In this document: positions 1 to 10,007 of the stretch, piece by piece | Numbering within the stretch: the first letter of the stretch is position 1 | Layout: the number at the start of each line of letters is the position of its first letter | Source: Prorocentrum cordatum | Taxonomy: Eukaryota; Sar; Dinophyceae; Prorocentrales; Prorocentraceae | Length of the DNA stretch: 64,000 bases | Reading direction: 5' to 3' | Assembly: GCA_963575745.1 (NCBI GenBank) | Contig: CAUYUJ010008591.1 | Coordinates: 295,788-359,787 of the forward strand | Made by a program: the position numbers and the translations under genes | The notes under the pieces: generated by a model | Database searches by the model: none | Seen by the model: only the letters and a program-made list of their open reading frames with translations | What the model was told of the DNA's origin: nothing

Positions 1-760
1 AGTGCGCAGTTGTCGCCACTTTCGAGGGCTGCTTGGGGGGGCTCAATAGAATGCCATCTCACGCAGTGTTCCGTCCGTTGCCTCCCTCTCGTCATCACCC
101 CCATTTCCCCTTCAAGCTTGGGACCACAGTCCGGAGTCGTTCTGTTGCTGTCCTGTGAAACGTGCAACGCGCGAGATTCCCATATGGCTTGCGCAACCAA
201 TACAAACCCTGTGATGTCATCAGCCAATATTGACCAGCTCCTCTTGTCACTTACTATAGTCGGGTTTGGTACGTCGCATGATGGCGCTTTCCTGTATTAC
301 GTAGGAAACAGTTTCGGCCCAATCAGAATACATATGCAGTTCGGCCCGCTAAGAATACATACATGACCGGACTAAGATCGCTTGCGCCACGTGTCTCCAC
401 ATCGCGCTAATAGCGGGACTAGGCGAAACATGTCACCCAGGGGGAACGAATCAGAAACCTCTCGCCGCCCAGAGCCGCGCTCCTCCCCCCCCCGCGCAAG
501 AGCGAGAGGACAGGATGGGCCCTCCCTCGCCGATTCCAGGGCTGCTGCGAGCGTGTGCTCGACCACCGACGCCCCCTCCGAAGCCCGTGGGCGCGTGGAC
601 ATAAGCGCACCGAGGGCCGCCAGGGACTTCAGCATCGTCGGCAGAGGAGGAGGAGGAGGAGGAGGAGGAGGGGAGGCTGGCTATCTCACGTCCCATGGTC
701 CTCCGGCGTTGCCAGAGGCGACCCCTGGCCCGAGAGGACCCAAGCCTTTCCAGCGAGGCT
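1..760. other. No gene recognised
   Basis: The first 370 bases are less GC-rich than the rest and carry no recognisable coding signal. A short GGA run lies at about 645-672. Short open frames on both strands have no familiar motif. On the minus strand 520-640 reads as a plausible alanine-rich peptide, but without supporting similarity it is not called. Confidence 0.5.
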
Positions 761-934
761 ACAGTCAACCCGTATAAGAAGGACGCACGATAAGGATGCA
801 AGGGCCTGGGAAGGCCATTTCGACGTTTTGCGAGCGGGGCGCGGCCAGCGAAGCCGGCCAAGGATGGGCTGAAGTTGGACGGATGCAAGGGTAACCTTGG
901 AGCGTTGCTCATCCTTACTATGCGGGTTGACTGT
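761..934. mobile_element. Family A MITE, copy 1 (TA-type, Tc1/mariner-like ends)
   Basis: About 174 bp bounded by inverted repeats of about 23 bp. The left end reads ACAGTCAACCCGTATAAG and the right end is its complement (ending GGGTTGACTGT). Two further copies with the same ends lie at 35339-35505 and 49114-49276, and all three share interior blocks (for example GCGGGGCGCGGCCAGCG in copies 1 and 2). In the other copies the ends are bracketed by TA, as expected for Tc1/mariner-type insertion; here the right TA is TT. No ORF, so non-autonomous. Confidence 0.75.
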
Positions 935-1612
935 TGGGTGGCCTCCAAAGAACCCCTCACCAGGCCCGAAAGGCCCCAGGAACTTCAAAATGGCGTGAAA
1001 CACTTGGAGCAACGTGGGCCATGATCACCTTCGGCAACCTCTGGGGATTCGCCGACCCCCCCTTTGGGTCCCCTCGATGTGCGAGATGCGTGCCCCTCCC
1101 AAGATCTTCGGACGCAACTTCTGGGAGGCATTTGTCAGAAAGGCTGAATGCTAGTAAGCCGCAGGAGGCCCAGGACTAAGCGCGAATAAAACTGGTAAAA
1201 CTTAACTAACGCTGGGTTCGGCCAACTTTGGCCCGCCACGCCTAAATACGAGTATGCCAGCGCCATGCCTGAATTGAACCTCCCCAAATTGAAGAGAACA
1301 ATACCCGTGTTGGCAAGAAGGGGTTGGAAGGACGAAGGGCATGAGCAATAGCATCCAGATGCAGTGGACCATACCTTCGGCCGCCTACGAATAATGATAT
1401 CCTCATTTCTCCCAACCCCATCCTCCCAACCCGTTAGTTGTGCTCCCGAAAGATGTGCATCCTACTAAACCGCTCCCGCAGGAGCACGATCCGGTTGCTT
1501 TGAAGGGGTGAGGGGTCCCAACGAAAAGGCCCCGCAGACTCCAAGGCGCGTGTCACTATTCTAGGAACGTCGTCGTCGTGGTCGTCTCGTCGACGTCGTC
1601 GTCGTCTTCGTG

Positions 1613-1647
<35 letters not shown>

Positions 1648-2390
1648 TGCATGACGGCCCACACGACCTCTGGAACGGCCCAAATTCGGTCCAATAAGAT
1701 CCCAAATAGCCTCAGAAGCACCCACGAGGCCCATAAGAGGCCCCCCACAGAGGCAACCGGGAGGCCCCGAAACCGCCCAACAAGGGCCCTTTGAGGAATG
1801 CGCTTTCCCAGATGCGCGCACGCCGCTAACACTCTGCTGCGACAACGCCCCCCCCGCCCCCCCGGGAAGAGAGGCATCCATGGCTCCGAAGGGGTCGTCG
1901 CTGGCGGCGCGGCGCATCGCGCAGCTCCCAAAGGTGCCCGAATGTGTTGGGCGCCGCTTCTGGGCGCTTGCGGTTGCGCTGGTCGCCCGTGCTGGCTCGT
2001 CCAACATAACACAAGGCGTAAGCGAATGAATCATCGGCAGGGCACCTCGGGCCCGCGTTTGGGCGCCAGACTGCGGATGTCACCGAGCCAAGTTGCTCGC
2101 GAAGGATGCCCAGGCGGCGAGGCGACAGTGGTAAGCCTACGTGGCGCATGCATGGGGCGATCCTGTGTCCCCATGGGCCGTGGACCTCGCGGGGGCAGGC
2201 TCGCCAGTGACACAGCTCACCACTTCGAAGATGGGGCCCCGCGGGGAGAAGACCCTGCCCGAGCCACGGAGGCTGGAACCTGGACTGGCCTGCCTCCAAA
2301 GATGCATGTCCACGGGAAGATGCATGGGTGAAACGAAAGAGTAAACATAACGAATTTGGACACGCAGTTGCGAAACGGGTCACGGTGCTC
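935..2390. other. No gene recognised; short CGT/GTC microsatellite
   Basis: A CGT/GTC microsatellite lies at about 1567-1650. Around 1680-1790 is AGGCCC/CCCACGAGGCC-like degenerate repetition, related in style to the GGCCCCAAGAGG repeats at 62.4-62.8 kb. No conserved domain seen on either strand. Confidence 0.45.
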
Positions 2391-2611
2391 GTCCTCCTCC
2401 TCCTCCTCCTCCTCAGAATCATCATCAGCATCACCGACATAAACATACTTATCAACACCATCATCTGCATCATCTTCACCATCATCACCAGCAGCATCAG
2501 CATCAATATCAGCATCATCATCAGCAGCATCCGCATCAGCAACATCATCCTCACCATCATCAGCAACAGCAGTATCATCATCAGCATCATTACCGTCGAC
2601 ATCATAATTAG

Positions 2612-2688
<77 letters not shown>

Positions 2689-3078
2689 GCAACAGCATCA
2701 GCATCAGCATCAGCATCAGCATCAGCAGCATTATCATCATCTCCAGAATGATCCTGATTATGATCCTCATCCTCATCATCATCATCATACTCATGATCAG
2801 CATGATCATCAGCATCATCATCATCACCATCATCAGCATCAGCATCATCATAATCCTCATCACAATCGTCACCATCGGCATCCTCATCAACATCAACCTC
2901 CTCATCATCACCAGCAGCATCGTTATCATCCCCATCATATCAGCATCTGCATCTTCATTCGCATCATCACCATCATCGTCATCACCATCACCATCACCAT
3001 CACCATCACCATCACCAGCATCATCATCAGCATCATCATCAGCATCATCATCTGCATCATCATCACCGACATCACCCT
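2391..3078. repeat. Long compound CAT/ATC trinucleotide microsatellite
   Basis: Nearly 700 bp of CAT, CAG, CAC and CCT triplets. It yields long poly-Ile/Ser (plus) and poly-Met (minus) open frames that are artefacts of the repeat. Confidence 0.95.
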
Positions 3079-3890
3079 AAGCACAACATCGAGATGCGTG
3101 CGCGCGGGAATGCATCATGGACGCCAGCGGCATTTGCAAGGGTGAAGGCGGGGAACTCGGGGGAGTTAGGCCTCTGTGGGCCCCCGGATCCGGCCCGAAT
3201 CGGCGCGCTCCGAGCCCTCGAAACGCTGGCCACAACACCCCCCAATGTGGACATCGATCGAGGCTCTATCTCTATTCCGCTCCCATGCGCATGTTTGATA
3301 TCTTGGTGGACTGCTGGTGCGGCTGGAAGCCTACATCCTGGATGAGGCAGGCCGCCATCACCTCGGCATCGGGACTTCCCAGACAGCCGTTGCTTTTTAT
3401 TGCTGCAATGCCTCTCCCACTGCGCATCTGCCCCCACGCCTCGCAAACAGCGCGCACGCTGTCCAGCACCATCCCTCCCTGAGCGCGCTTGTTTGGCGCG
3501 GCGCAAGCGCACACCTCTCCGCGGAAATCGGGCGTGCGCTTCTGCAGATCGCTCGGCCTCACCCGCTACAAGGGAAGGCCCGCGAAGCAGCTTGCGGCTC
3601 CGGTGCATGCCCCTCACCAGTCAGCTAGCACCTCGAGGGGCAACGGCAAGAGCAGAGACGGTGCTGGAGTGCGCTGTCGGAAGATCAAATGTCTTGAACG
3701 CGTGTGCAAGAATGCCGACGAGACACCAACATGAAACGCCTGGATCTTGCGCCAGGAGTTGCTCGAACTACAAGCCCGCATGCACCCGACGACGTAATCC
3801 ATCTTGCATTCTGGGGCACATTACTACCAGCTGACCTTCCGTACCAAGCAAGGCCTGCCCTTGTTTGGCAGTCACCCCAAGCCCTCATCC
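3079..3890. other. No gene recognised
   Basis: Non-repetitive, GC-rich. A minus-strand frame at 3272-3562 has a protein-like composition (for example AACLIQDVGFQPHQQ) but no known motif and no clear splice sites, so it is not called as a gene. Confidence 0.4.
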
Positions 3891-4815
3891 TCCGCTCTCC
3901 ACCTCCTCCTCCCCCTCCTCCTTCTCCTCCTCCTTCTCATCCTACTCCTTTCTCTCGTCCTGCGCCCCGTTCATGCAGCGTTTCAATACATCCGGGTGGT
4001 GCAACAGTGAGGGTGTTGTTACGGGTGCCATTAGCATGCAATCACCCTCAGAATCTCCCCCTCATTCGTCATATCGGCCCATGGACAACCCGACGGCTCC
4101 TCGGTAGGGTATAGGGTGCCCGCTTGCATTGACCCCCGTAAGGTTGGCTCGTGCTCGTCCCGAAAATCCGTTCCGAACCCCACATCTCTCCCTTCCGCCT
4201 TCCTCCGTCCCTCCCTCCTCCCTCCCTCCCTCCCTCATCCCTCCGTCCCTCCCTCCCTCATCTCTCCCTCCCTTCATCTCTCCCTCCCTCCCTCATCCCT
4301 CCATCCCTCCCTCCGTCTGTCTGCTCCATGCCTCATCCCCCTCCCCCTTCCCACACCATATCCCTCCTTCCCCTCGTCTGACGGCCCACTTAGCACCGCG
4401 AGGGACCAGCCCCGCATCGACGCAAGGACCCCGCCCCAGTACCGATAGGGCCCGCCTTGGCAACGCACCTCCTCAAGCCTGCGGAAACAGGAACCCAGCA
4501 GACATCGCCACCGACGTCGTCATCCTCTCCCTCATCGTCCTCCTCGACCCCCGTTTATTCCTCCTGCTGCTGCTGCTCCTCCTCCTTCGCATTCTCCTCC
4601 TACCGTCTACCTTATCCTCCCCATCCCACTCCGCCTGCCACTTATGCCCCTTTCCTTATCCTTATCCTCCTCCTCCTCCTCCTCCTCCTCCCACTTGAGC
4701 TCTACCCCCACCTCCCTCTCCTCCTCCTCCTCCTCCTCCTCCTCCTCCTCCTCCTCCTCCTCCTCCTCCTCCTCCTCTTCCCCCTCCTCCCCTTCCCCCT
4801 CCCGCTCCGAGAATT
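3891..4815. repeat. Pyrimidine-rich CCT/CCCT microsatellites
   Basis: Three blocks of CTC/CCT repeats (about 3897-3955, 4190-4320 and 4490-4812), the last with about 25 perfect CTC units. The open frames here are poly-Ser/Leu/Pro or, in reverse, poly-Glu. Confidence 0.9.
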
Positions 4816-4867
4816 GCGTTGTCCTAAAATGCGTGCGTGTGCGTTTGTTTGTGTGTGTGTGCTCTAA

Positions 4868-5160
4868 TCCGATCGTTTCCGGTCCGTCAAAATGGAGCTC
4901 CCGCTGCAGCGCTGACCTCAATTCGGCACTTTGGCTCTTCAACATCGTGATCCCGATGCAACGCTGGTCTCATGTCCGCGTGTTCTGTGGTTCCGCATGG
5001 TGCTCCCGCTGCAGCGCTGATATATTTCCTCGTTTTCGGTCCTTCCGAATTCTGCTCCCGCTGCAGCTTTAGCCTCATGTCGGCGTTTTCGGTCCTTCTG
5101 AACGGTGATCCTGCTGCAGATTTAGCCTCACTGCAGCAACGGCCTCATTTCCAAAGTGTC
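4868..5160. repeat. Tandem repeat, unit about 52-55 bp
   Basis: Five to six diverged direct copies of a unit containing TTTTCGGTCCTTC and GCTCCCGCTGCAGCGCTGA, ending around GATTTAGCCTCA. The next 150 bases (5200-5340) are a degenerate ATGC-rich stretch. Confidence 0.8.
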
Positions 5161-6847
5161 GGCCCACCAACACTGCTAACGTAATAGGCCGCAACAGCTA
5201 CGAAATGCCATGCCATGCAGTGGCATGCCATGCGAAACCATGTTATGCACCGCTATGCGATGCCGGACATTGCGTTGCAATGCTCTGATATGCAATGCAA
5301 TGCGTGGCTAGGCAATGCTATGCCGTGCGATGCATCGCACACCCGTTGGGGATCGTTGCCCTCTCCAATGTCCCACCGTGCTACCAGAGAAGGCACGACG
5401 CCATGGTAAAGGATGGGAGGGAGGGGTGTGCCGTCAGATATGACGCGAGCGCGCTCGGCTAGCCCTCCCCCCCTTCCCCCTCCTCTTCTCGGTAATTCCC
5501 AGCGCCCTCCACCCTCTTCGGGAGCGGCCAAGAGGGGGGCGTCCAAGAGGGGGGGGTGCAAATCATGACCGGCGGCATGTGCGCGGCCCAGCGGGGGGTC
5601 CAGGGACGTAATGAAATGAGAAGAGGCGCCATGAAATCTGGGGAAATATCATGGCCCACGCCATGATATCCACCCCCCCAGACATCCCCCCCCCTCTTTT
5701 CCGCCCCCGACCTCTTCCTCCCCCGTGCCCCTCAGGAGCCCTGGCCGGGCGCCTCGGCGCCCTGAGACTCCGCGTCCAGGTACCGAAGCTCCTGCTGCGA
5801 GAGACAGAGGGAAGTGGGCAGGCAGACAGGCAGGCAGGCATGCAGACAGACAGACAGACAGACCAACCTTCGAACACCGAGGTGCGGCCGTATTCAGAGC
5901 GGGTGACGATGGCCGTAGCCCTGAGAGGCTCAGCATGAAGGGGGAGGAGAAGGAGGAGGTGGAGGAGGAAGAGGAGGAGGATGAGGAGGAGGAGGGGAAG
6001 GTAAAGGAGGAGGTGGAGGATGAACGAACGTCGCTGCGAGAAGCGACGTCCATAACCGTTCTGTCTTCTGTCATACCCCTACGCCCTGCGACTGCGTTTA
6101 TCCTGGGACAGCGCAGCGCATGATCGGGGCCAAAGCCAATCTGGTGGCGAAGGACACCGTGCAGCTGATGCAAATCTGCAAGCCGAACTAGGAGTGAAAC
6201 TCGAACGAGGAAGCTGTGCTGTCCGACGGTCATGGTGACGCATGGGACACCGATGCATACAGAGGGCCAACCAAGCCTGTCTACATGTGGCGGGTTCCGA
6301 AAACCCTGAACCAAAAAACCTTGCCATATCTTGAAAAGCTGTTATTACTTCCGCGAACTTCCGCCGGTCTTCCGCCAGCGGTGGTGCCCTCATTCCGCGT
6401 CCGCAAGCTTCCGCCGACCTTCCACCGCCTTCCGTCGGGGAAGGGGTTCCAACTCCTCCAGCCCTCGGAGGCAAGGCCCTTGTGGGAACGCCTCATGTGG
6501 TGTAGTCGCTGGAGGAGGACGAAGAGAACCAGCATGCGATGGTGTGGTGCGTGCTGCCGCCGCATCACACGCCACCTCTCCGACCTCGACTCTCAGCATG
6601 TCACGCCCTCACGCCACCCACGACACGTACTCGACGACCGCATGCCTGACGAAACCGTGTTGGGACGCAGCGCACGCCACTCGTCAAGGCACGTGATCCG
6701 ATTTCGCAATGAGGCGCGCAATGCACCGTGATATTCATTTAGTATAATTCCGACACTCTGCGCTTGATAAAGATGAACATCGCGAACTGCAAAACGCATA
6801 CTGGAACCACGCCTTCTCATATAGAATCACGTCTTCCCAGGACACAT
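5161..6847. other. No gene recognised; small microsatellites
   Basis: Contains GGCA/GACA tetranucleotide repeats (about 5815-5862), GGA repeats (about 5940-6025) and a TTCCGCCGG-rich stretch (about 6350-6440) resembling 51390-51490. After both, a CTCCTC/GGCCCTT...CGCCTC segment is shared, so they may be two old copies of one element. No coding evidence. Confidence 0.45.
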
Positions 6848-7240
6848 TCATATATATATATATATATATATATGTATATGTAGATAGATACATACATATG
6901 TATATATACACATATCGGAGGTGATGGGGTGAGATCGAAGTGGAACGGAGAGCCCCCCTACGGGGAAATCGATTTCGGTTTCGTGTTCGTGCGTGCCGTG
7001 CGTGCGGGCGAGGCGAAGCTGCGTGGGCGGGCGAGAGGAAAGTCTCCTGTGGCTGAGGCGCGGCCGGACCAAATGATTCTCCACCGGGCGGCCGGTGACC
7101 CGCGGTGTCCCGCCGGTGTCCCGGTGGTGTCCTCTGTGGCTGAGGCGCGGCCGGACCAAACGATTCTCCACCGGGCGGCCGGTGGCGCGCGGTGTCCCGC
7201 CGGCGTCCCGCCGGTGTCCCGTCGGTGTCCCGTCGGTGTC
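6848..7240. repeat. TA microsatellite and an 85-bp direct duplication
   Basis: TATA repeats at about 6848-6915. Then two direct copies of a segment starting TGTGGCTGAGGCGCGGCCGG (about 7050 and 7136), followed by a GGTGTCCCGTC minisatellite to about 7238. Confidence 0.8.
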
Positions 7241-7243
7241 CCG

Positions 7244-7279
7244 ATCATGATGTTGAAGATGATGAAGATGATTATTATG

Positions 7280-7311
<32 letters not shown>

Positions 7312-7342
7312 GGTAATGATGATGATGTTGATGATGGCGATT

Positions 7343-7384
<42 letters not shown>

Positions 7385-7680
7385 TTGATAATGATAATGT
7401 TGATGTTGATGTTGATGATGATGATGACGTCGATTGCGAGATCGATTGTGATATCGATAGTGAGATCAATTGCGATATCGATTGTGAGATCGATAGTGAG
7501 ATCGATTGTGAGACCGAATGTGAGACCGAATGTGAGATCGATTGCGAGATCGATTGTGATATCGATAGTGAGATCGATTGCGAGATCGATTGTGAGATCG
7601 ATAGTGAGATCGATAGTGAGAAGACCGAATGTGAGACCGAATGTGAGACCGAATGTGAGATCGATAGCGAGATCGATTGA
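7244..7680. repeat. ATG microsatellite followed by GATCGATTG(T/C)GA tandem repeat
   Basis: ATG/GAT triplets to about 7430, then a 12-30 bp repeat alternating GAGATCGATTG, GATATCGATAG and GAGACCGAATG. It stays open in several frames (for example CEIDCDIDSEID) but has no other sign of being a gene. Confidence 0.9.
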
Positions 7681-8477
7681 GTGAGACGTTGGTTCCCCCT
7701 CCCCCCTCACCTCCTTATCACCCGCAGGGTGGTCGTATAGGTGTGTATATATATAAATGTGCGATCGCAATGGAACGAAAACACTCGATGCTGCAAGCGT
7801 GTGTAATTGCTTTTTGTTTCGGCGGCACTGTCGGAGACACTGGAACGACCTAAACATTTCCAGTGGAGGGCTGAGGCAGGAGTGGGTTGGAGCACGCCCC
7901 GAGTTGGGACTTCAACCGACGAAGCTTGGCAAACCGCCTCTGCCTGGACCCCCTCTTGAAACCCGTCTGGACGATGTCGGGTGCCCGCTAACGGGGGGAG
8001 GGAACAGGGATGAGGAAACGGTAAGGTCGGGCGTGTTCCCCTACAGGCGGATTTTGAATACAATTCTTAAAACCACAAAAAAATACTAAACAACGGCCAA
8101 AGAGACTCGGCAAATCGTATCCAGACTATTCTGGACTATTATGGAATAGTCCTCCTGTAGTAGAGGGACGTGCCCGGCTGCAGGAAACGTGCGCCTGTCC
8201 GTGCACCTTTTGGGTCCGAGGTGGCAGGTCAGCGGCCGCTCAGGGTCCTTCAGGGCCACTTTCCTGCATTCCTCGATCCTCCCACGTTTACTGCCCCCAT
8301 CCTCCTCCTCCGCCTCCCCCCCATCCCCCTCATGCTCCCCCTCCTCCTCCTCCTGCTCTGCGGCGGCCACCTTCGACGGGAAGCACAGCGAGGCAGGCCC
8401 CGCGGGGGCCGTGCTCCGCAGTCTCCACCAGGCAGGGCGGCCTTCTCTCTCGGCGACTGCGCTCGGCCCTCCATCAG
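7681..8477. other. No gene recognised
   Basis: Mixed sequence with a CTC-rich block at about 8300-8360. A segment near 8030-8065 (CCCCTACAGGCGGATTTT) resembles 33820-33840, suggesting another weak dispersed repeat. Confidence 0.4.
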
Positions 8478-8639
8478 GCGTTGCCAAAGGTGCCCCTGGC
8501 CCAAGGTGCCCCCAGCTTTTCGCCCAATTCTGAAGCCCCTAGGGCCCTCTGGAACTCGCGAGGGGTGCCCTGGAGGCAGTGCGGGCCTCCCATGGAAATC
8601 CTGGGGGCACCTTGAGCCATGGGCACTTCTAGCAACGTC
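8478..8639. mobile_element. Family K short element with about 38-bp inverted ends
   Basis: The left end (GCGTTGCCAAAGGTGCCCC...) and the reverse complement of the right end (ACGTTGCTAGAAGTGCCCA...) match over about 38 bp, both finishing CAAGGTGCCCCCAG. There is no ORF. Only one copy was seen, so the assignment rests on the inverted ends. Confidence 0.55.
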
Positions 8640-8856
8640 CGACCCCACCCGTTGCCATCAGCCTGATCTTGACAATGGCGGCTCGACCCACAACCATGTG
8701 TGCGTTTCTTGATCCTTGCGTGAAGATTTGAAGATGGCGGCTCGATGGCGGGCTTGGGGACGTCAACTGGCTCAACCAACAACCTCTGCCTGGACCCGCT
8801 GGATGGAGGCGGCTCCATGAGAGGAAGATAATGAGCTGCGTAAACATCAACTGTTC

Positions 8857-8978
8857 GAGGTCTGCCCGGATTTTGTGGATCCGTGCTGGGTGTCCCCCTA
8901 CCAAGCGCGCGGAGCGCGCCTGGGGCGGCTCTGGAGGCGCGGCCCCAGCGCTGGTCCAATAAATCCGTGCGGAGCTCC
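8857..8978. mobile_element. Family D element, free copy
   Basis: Inverted ends of about 30 bp (left GGTCTGCCCGGATTTTG, right complement GGAGCTCCGCACGGATTT). The same ends occur in the intron of the Mei2-like gene (50159-50290), inside CTL intron 1 (about 30437-30540) and at 57771-57918. Confidence 0.6.
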
Positions 8979-9049
8979 AAAAGTTTCTGTTGATGCCGAG
9001 TCCAAGGTCGCCGCCGCGTCGACACGACACGAAAATACCGTAGGTCGGT

Positions 9050-9192
9050 CTTCGGGTCATGACTCGGGTCTCCAACGGCCGTTCGGGACGACCCAGGCAC
9101 GCCTGGACGCCTCTCGGCGAGGCGCAGCTGCTGGAAGGCAGCACGAGGCTGCAAACCGCGGAGAACCAGCTAAAACCTCGAGCCTCGAACGC
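9050..9192. repeat. Family B dispersed repeat, copy 1
   Basis: Shares an ordered series of blocks (CGTTCGGGACGA, CGAGGC, GCAGCTGCTGGA, CTCGAACC/CCTCGAG) with 18431-18595 and 50711-50872, at roughly 70-80% similarity by eye. Non-coding; probably an old non-autonomous element. Confidence 0.65.
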
Positions 9193-9218
9193 AAAGCCGC
9201 AGGAACGCTGATCCGCGC

Positions 9219-9405
9219 TAGGAGGAGGAGGAGGAGGAGGAGGAGGAGGAGGAGGAGGAGGAGAAGGAGGAGGAGGAGGAAGAGGAGGAAGAGGAGGAGA
9301 AGGAGGAGCAGGAGGAGGGGAACGAGGAGGGAGGAGCAACGGGGGGCGGACGGCGGAGGGAAGGGAAGGAGCGGGAGGAGGAGGAGGAGGGGAGAGAAAG
9401 GACGA
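9219..9405. repeat. GGA microsatellite
   Basis: GGA/AGG triplets with occasional GAA and GGG. Open frames across it are poly-Arg, poly-Glu/Gly or poly-Ser. Confidence 0.95.
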
Positions 9406-9448
9406 AGGAGGACCGGCTACAAGCAAGAGTCGTTTTCTGTCGGCTGGG

Positions 9449-9620
9449 CGCAAGAGTGACCCCAGGCAAGAGTGACCTTTGGTGCGCGACCCAGGGGGGG
9501 GGGGCCGTCGGGGGACACAACCAGGCGGGCAAGCAGCTGCCATCGTGTCCCACTCAGCGGTCGGAGGGCCCCCTTGGGCCCGCAACAGAGGTCACTCCCG
9601 CGAAAGGTCACTCTTACGTG
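9449..9620. repeat. Inverted pair of AAAGGTCACTCTT-type repeats
   Basis: 9449-9480 (CGCAAGAGTGACC..., AAGAGTGACCTTT) and 9588-9620 (...AAAGGTCACTCTTACG) are inverted relatives. The same right-hand motif precedes MITE copy 3 at 35296-35330. Confidence 0.5.
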
Positions 9621-9799
9621 TAACTGAGAAGGAGAAAGCCTTCTCAGACGGCGGCGGGACTTCTCAGAAGTCCCCCGGGCCCTCTGAGAAGTTTTCTGCG
9701 CCTTCGGGGAAGGCGGAGAGCACTCCTCAGAAGCCCCGGGGACTCCCGAGCCTTTGGAGAAGGCCTTCTCCTTCTCACTTCCCCCCCTCGCTCGCCGCC
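9621..9799. mobile_element. Family F element (GAGAAGG type) abutting an exon
   Basis: Rich in CTTCTGAGAAG palindromes and ending CTCGCTCGCCGCC at 9799. Other members lie at 14774-14908, 48733-48942, 50523-50700 and about 60001-60110. Its terminus GGCGGCGAGC is shared with family E, which forms CTL intron 4. Read on the minus strand, this copy starts exactly where the nucleoredoxin-like exon stops, so it is a candidate intron with a GC donor (GGCG|GCGAGC). Confidence 0.55.
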
Positions 9800-10007
9800 A
9801 AAACACGCGGGTCCTTCCCGGTCTCGGGATCCACAACCACGAGAGCGGGGATGCCGCCGCGCCTGCCCGTGCCGAAGGTCGCCGCCTCGCGGCCGCCCCA
9901 CACGCGGTAGCTGCGCTTCAGGGCGCCCTGGGCCTCCGAGCCGAAGGGCACCGCGAGCCAGTCCGGCCCCATGGTGGCGCGGTGGCGGTCGTAGTCCTCC
10001 CCCCCAG
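9800..10007 (-). CDS. Nucleoredoxin/tryparedoxin-like protein, single internal exon
   Basis: The minus-strand frame reads EDYDRHRATMGPDWLAVPF, then LKRSYRVWGG, then GGIPALVVVDPETGK. In nucleoredoxins and tryparedoxins (thioredoxin fold, cytosolic or nuclear disulfide oxidoreductases) the segment after the WCxxC helix has the same order: MPWLAVPF, then a short helix, then YxVxGIPxLVxxDxxTG with the cis-proline. The WCPPC exon would lie upstream (higher coordinates) but was not found, and no downstream exon was found. An extra stretch (REAATFGTG) sits before the GIP motif. The 3' side abuts a family F element with a possible GC donor; the 5' boundary near 10005 (GGGG|GAGGAC) is a guess. It may be a gene fragment. 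The thioredoxin-fold call is fairly secure; the complete gene is not shown. Confidence 0.6.

Noticed and set aside
2328-3080. 250-aa poly-Ile/Ser and reverse 370-aa poly-Met ORFs
   Set aside because: Artefacts of the CAT/ATC trinucleotide repeat.
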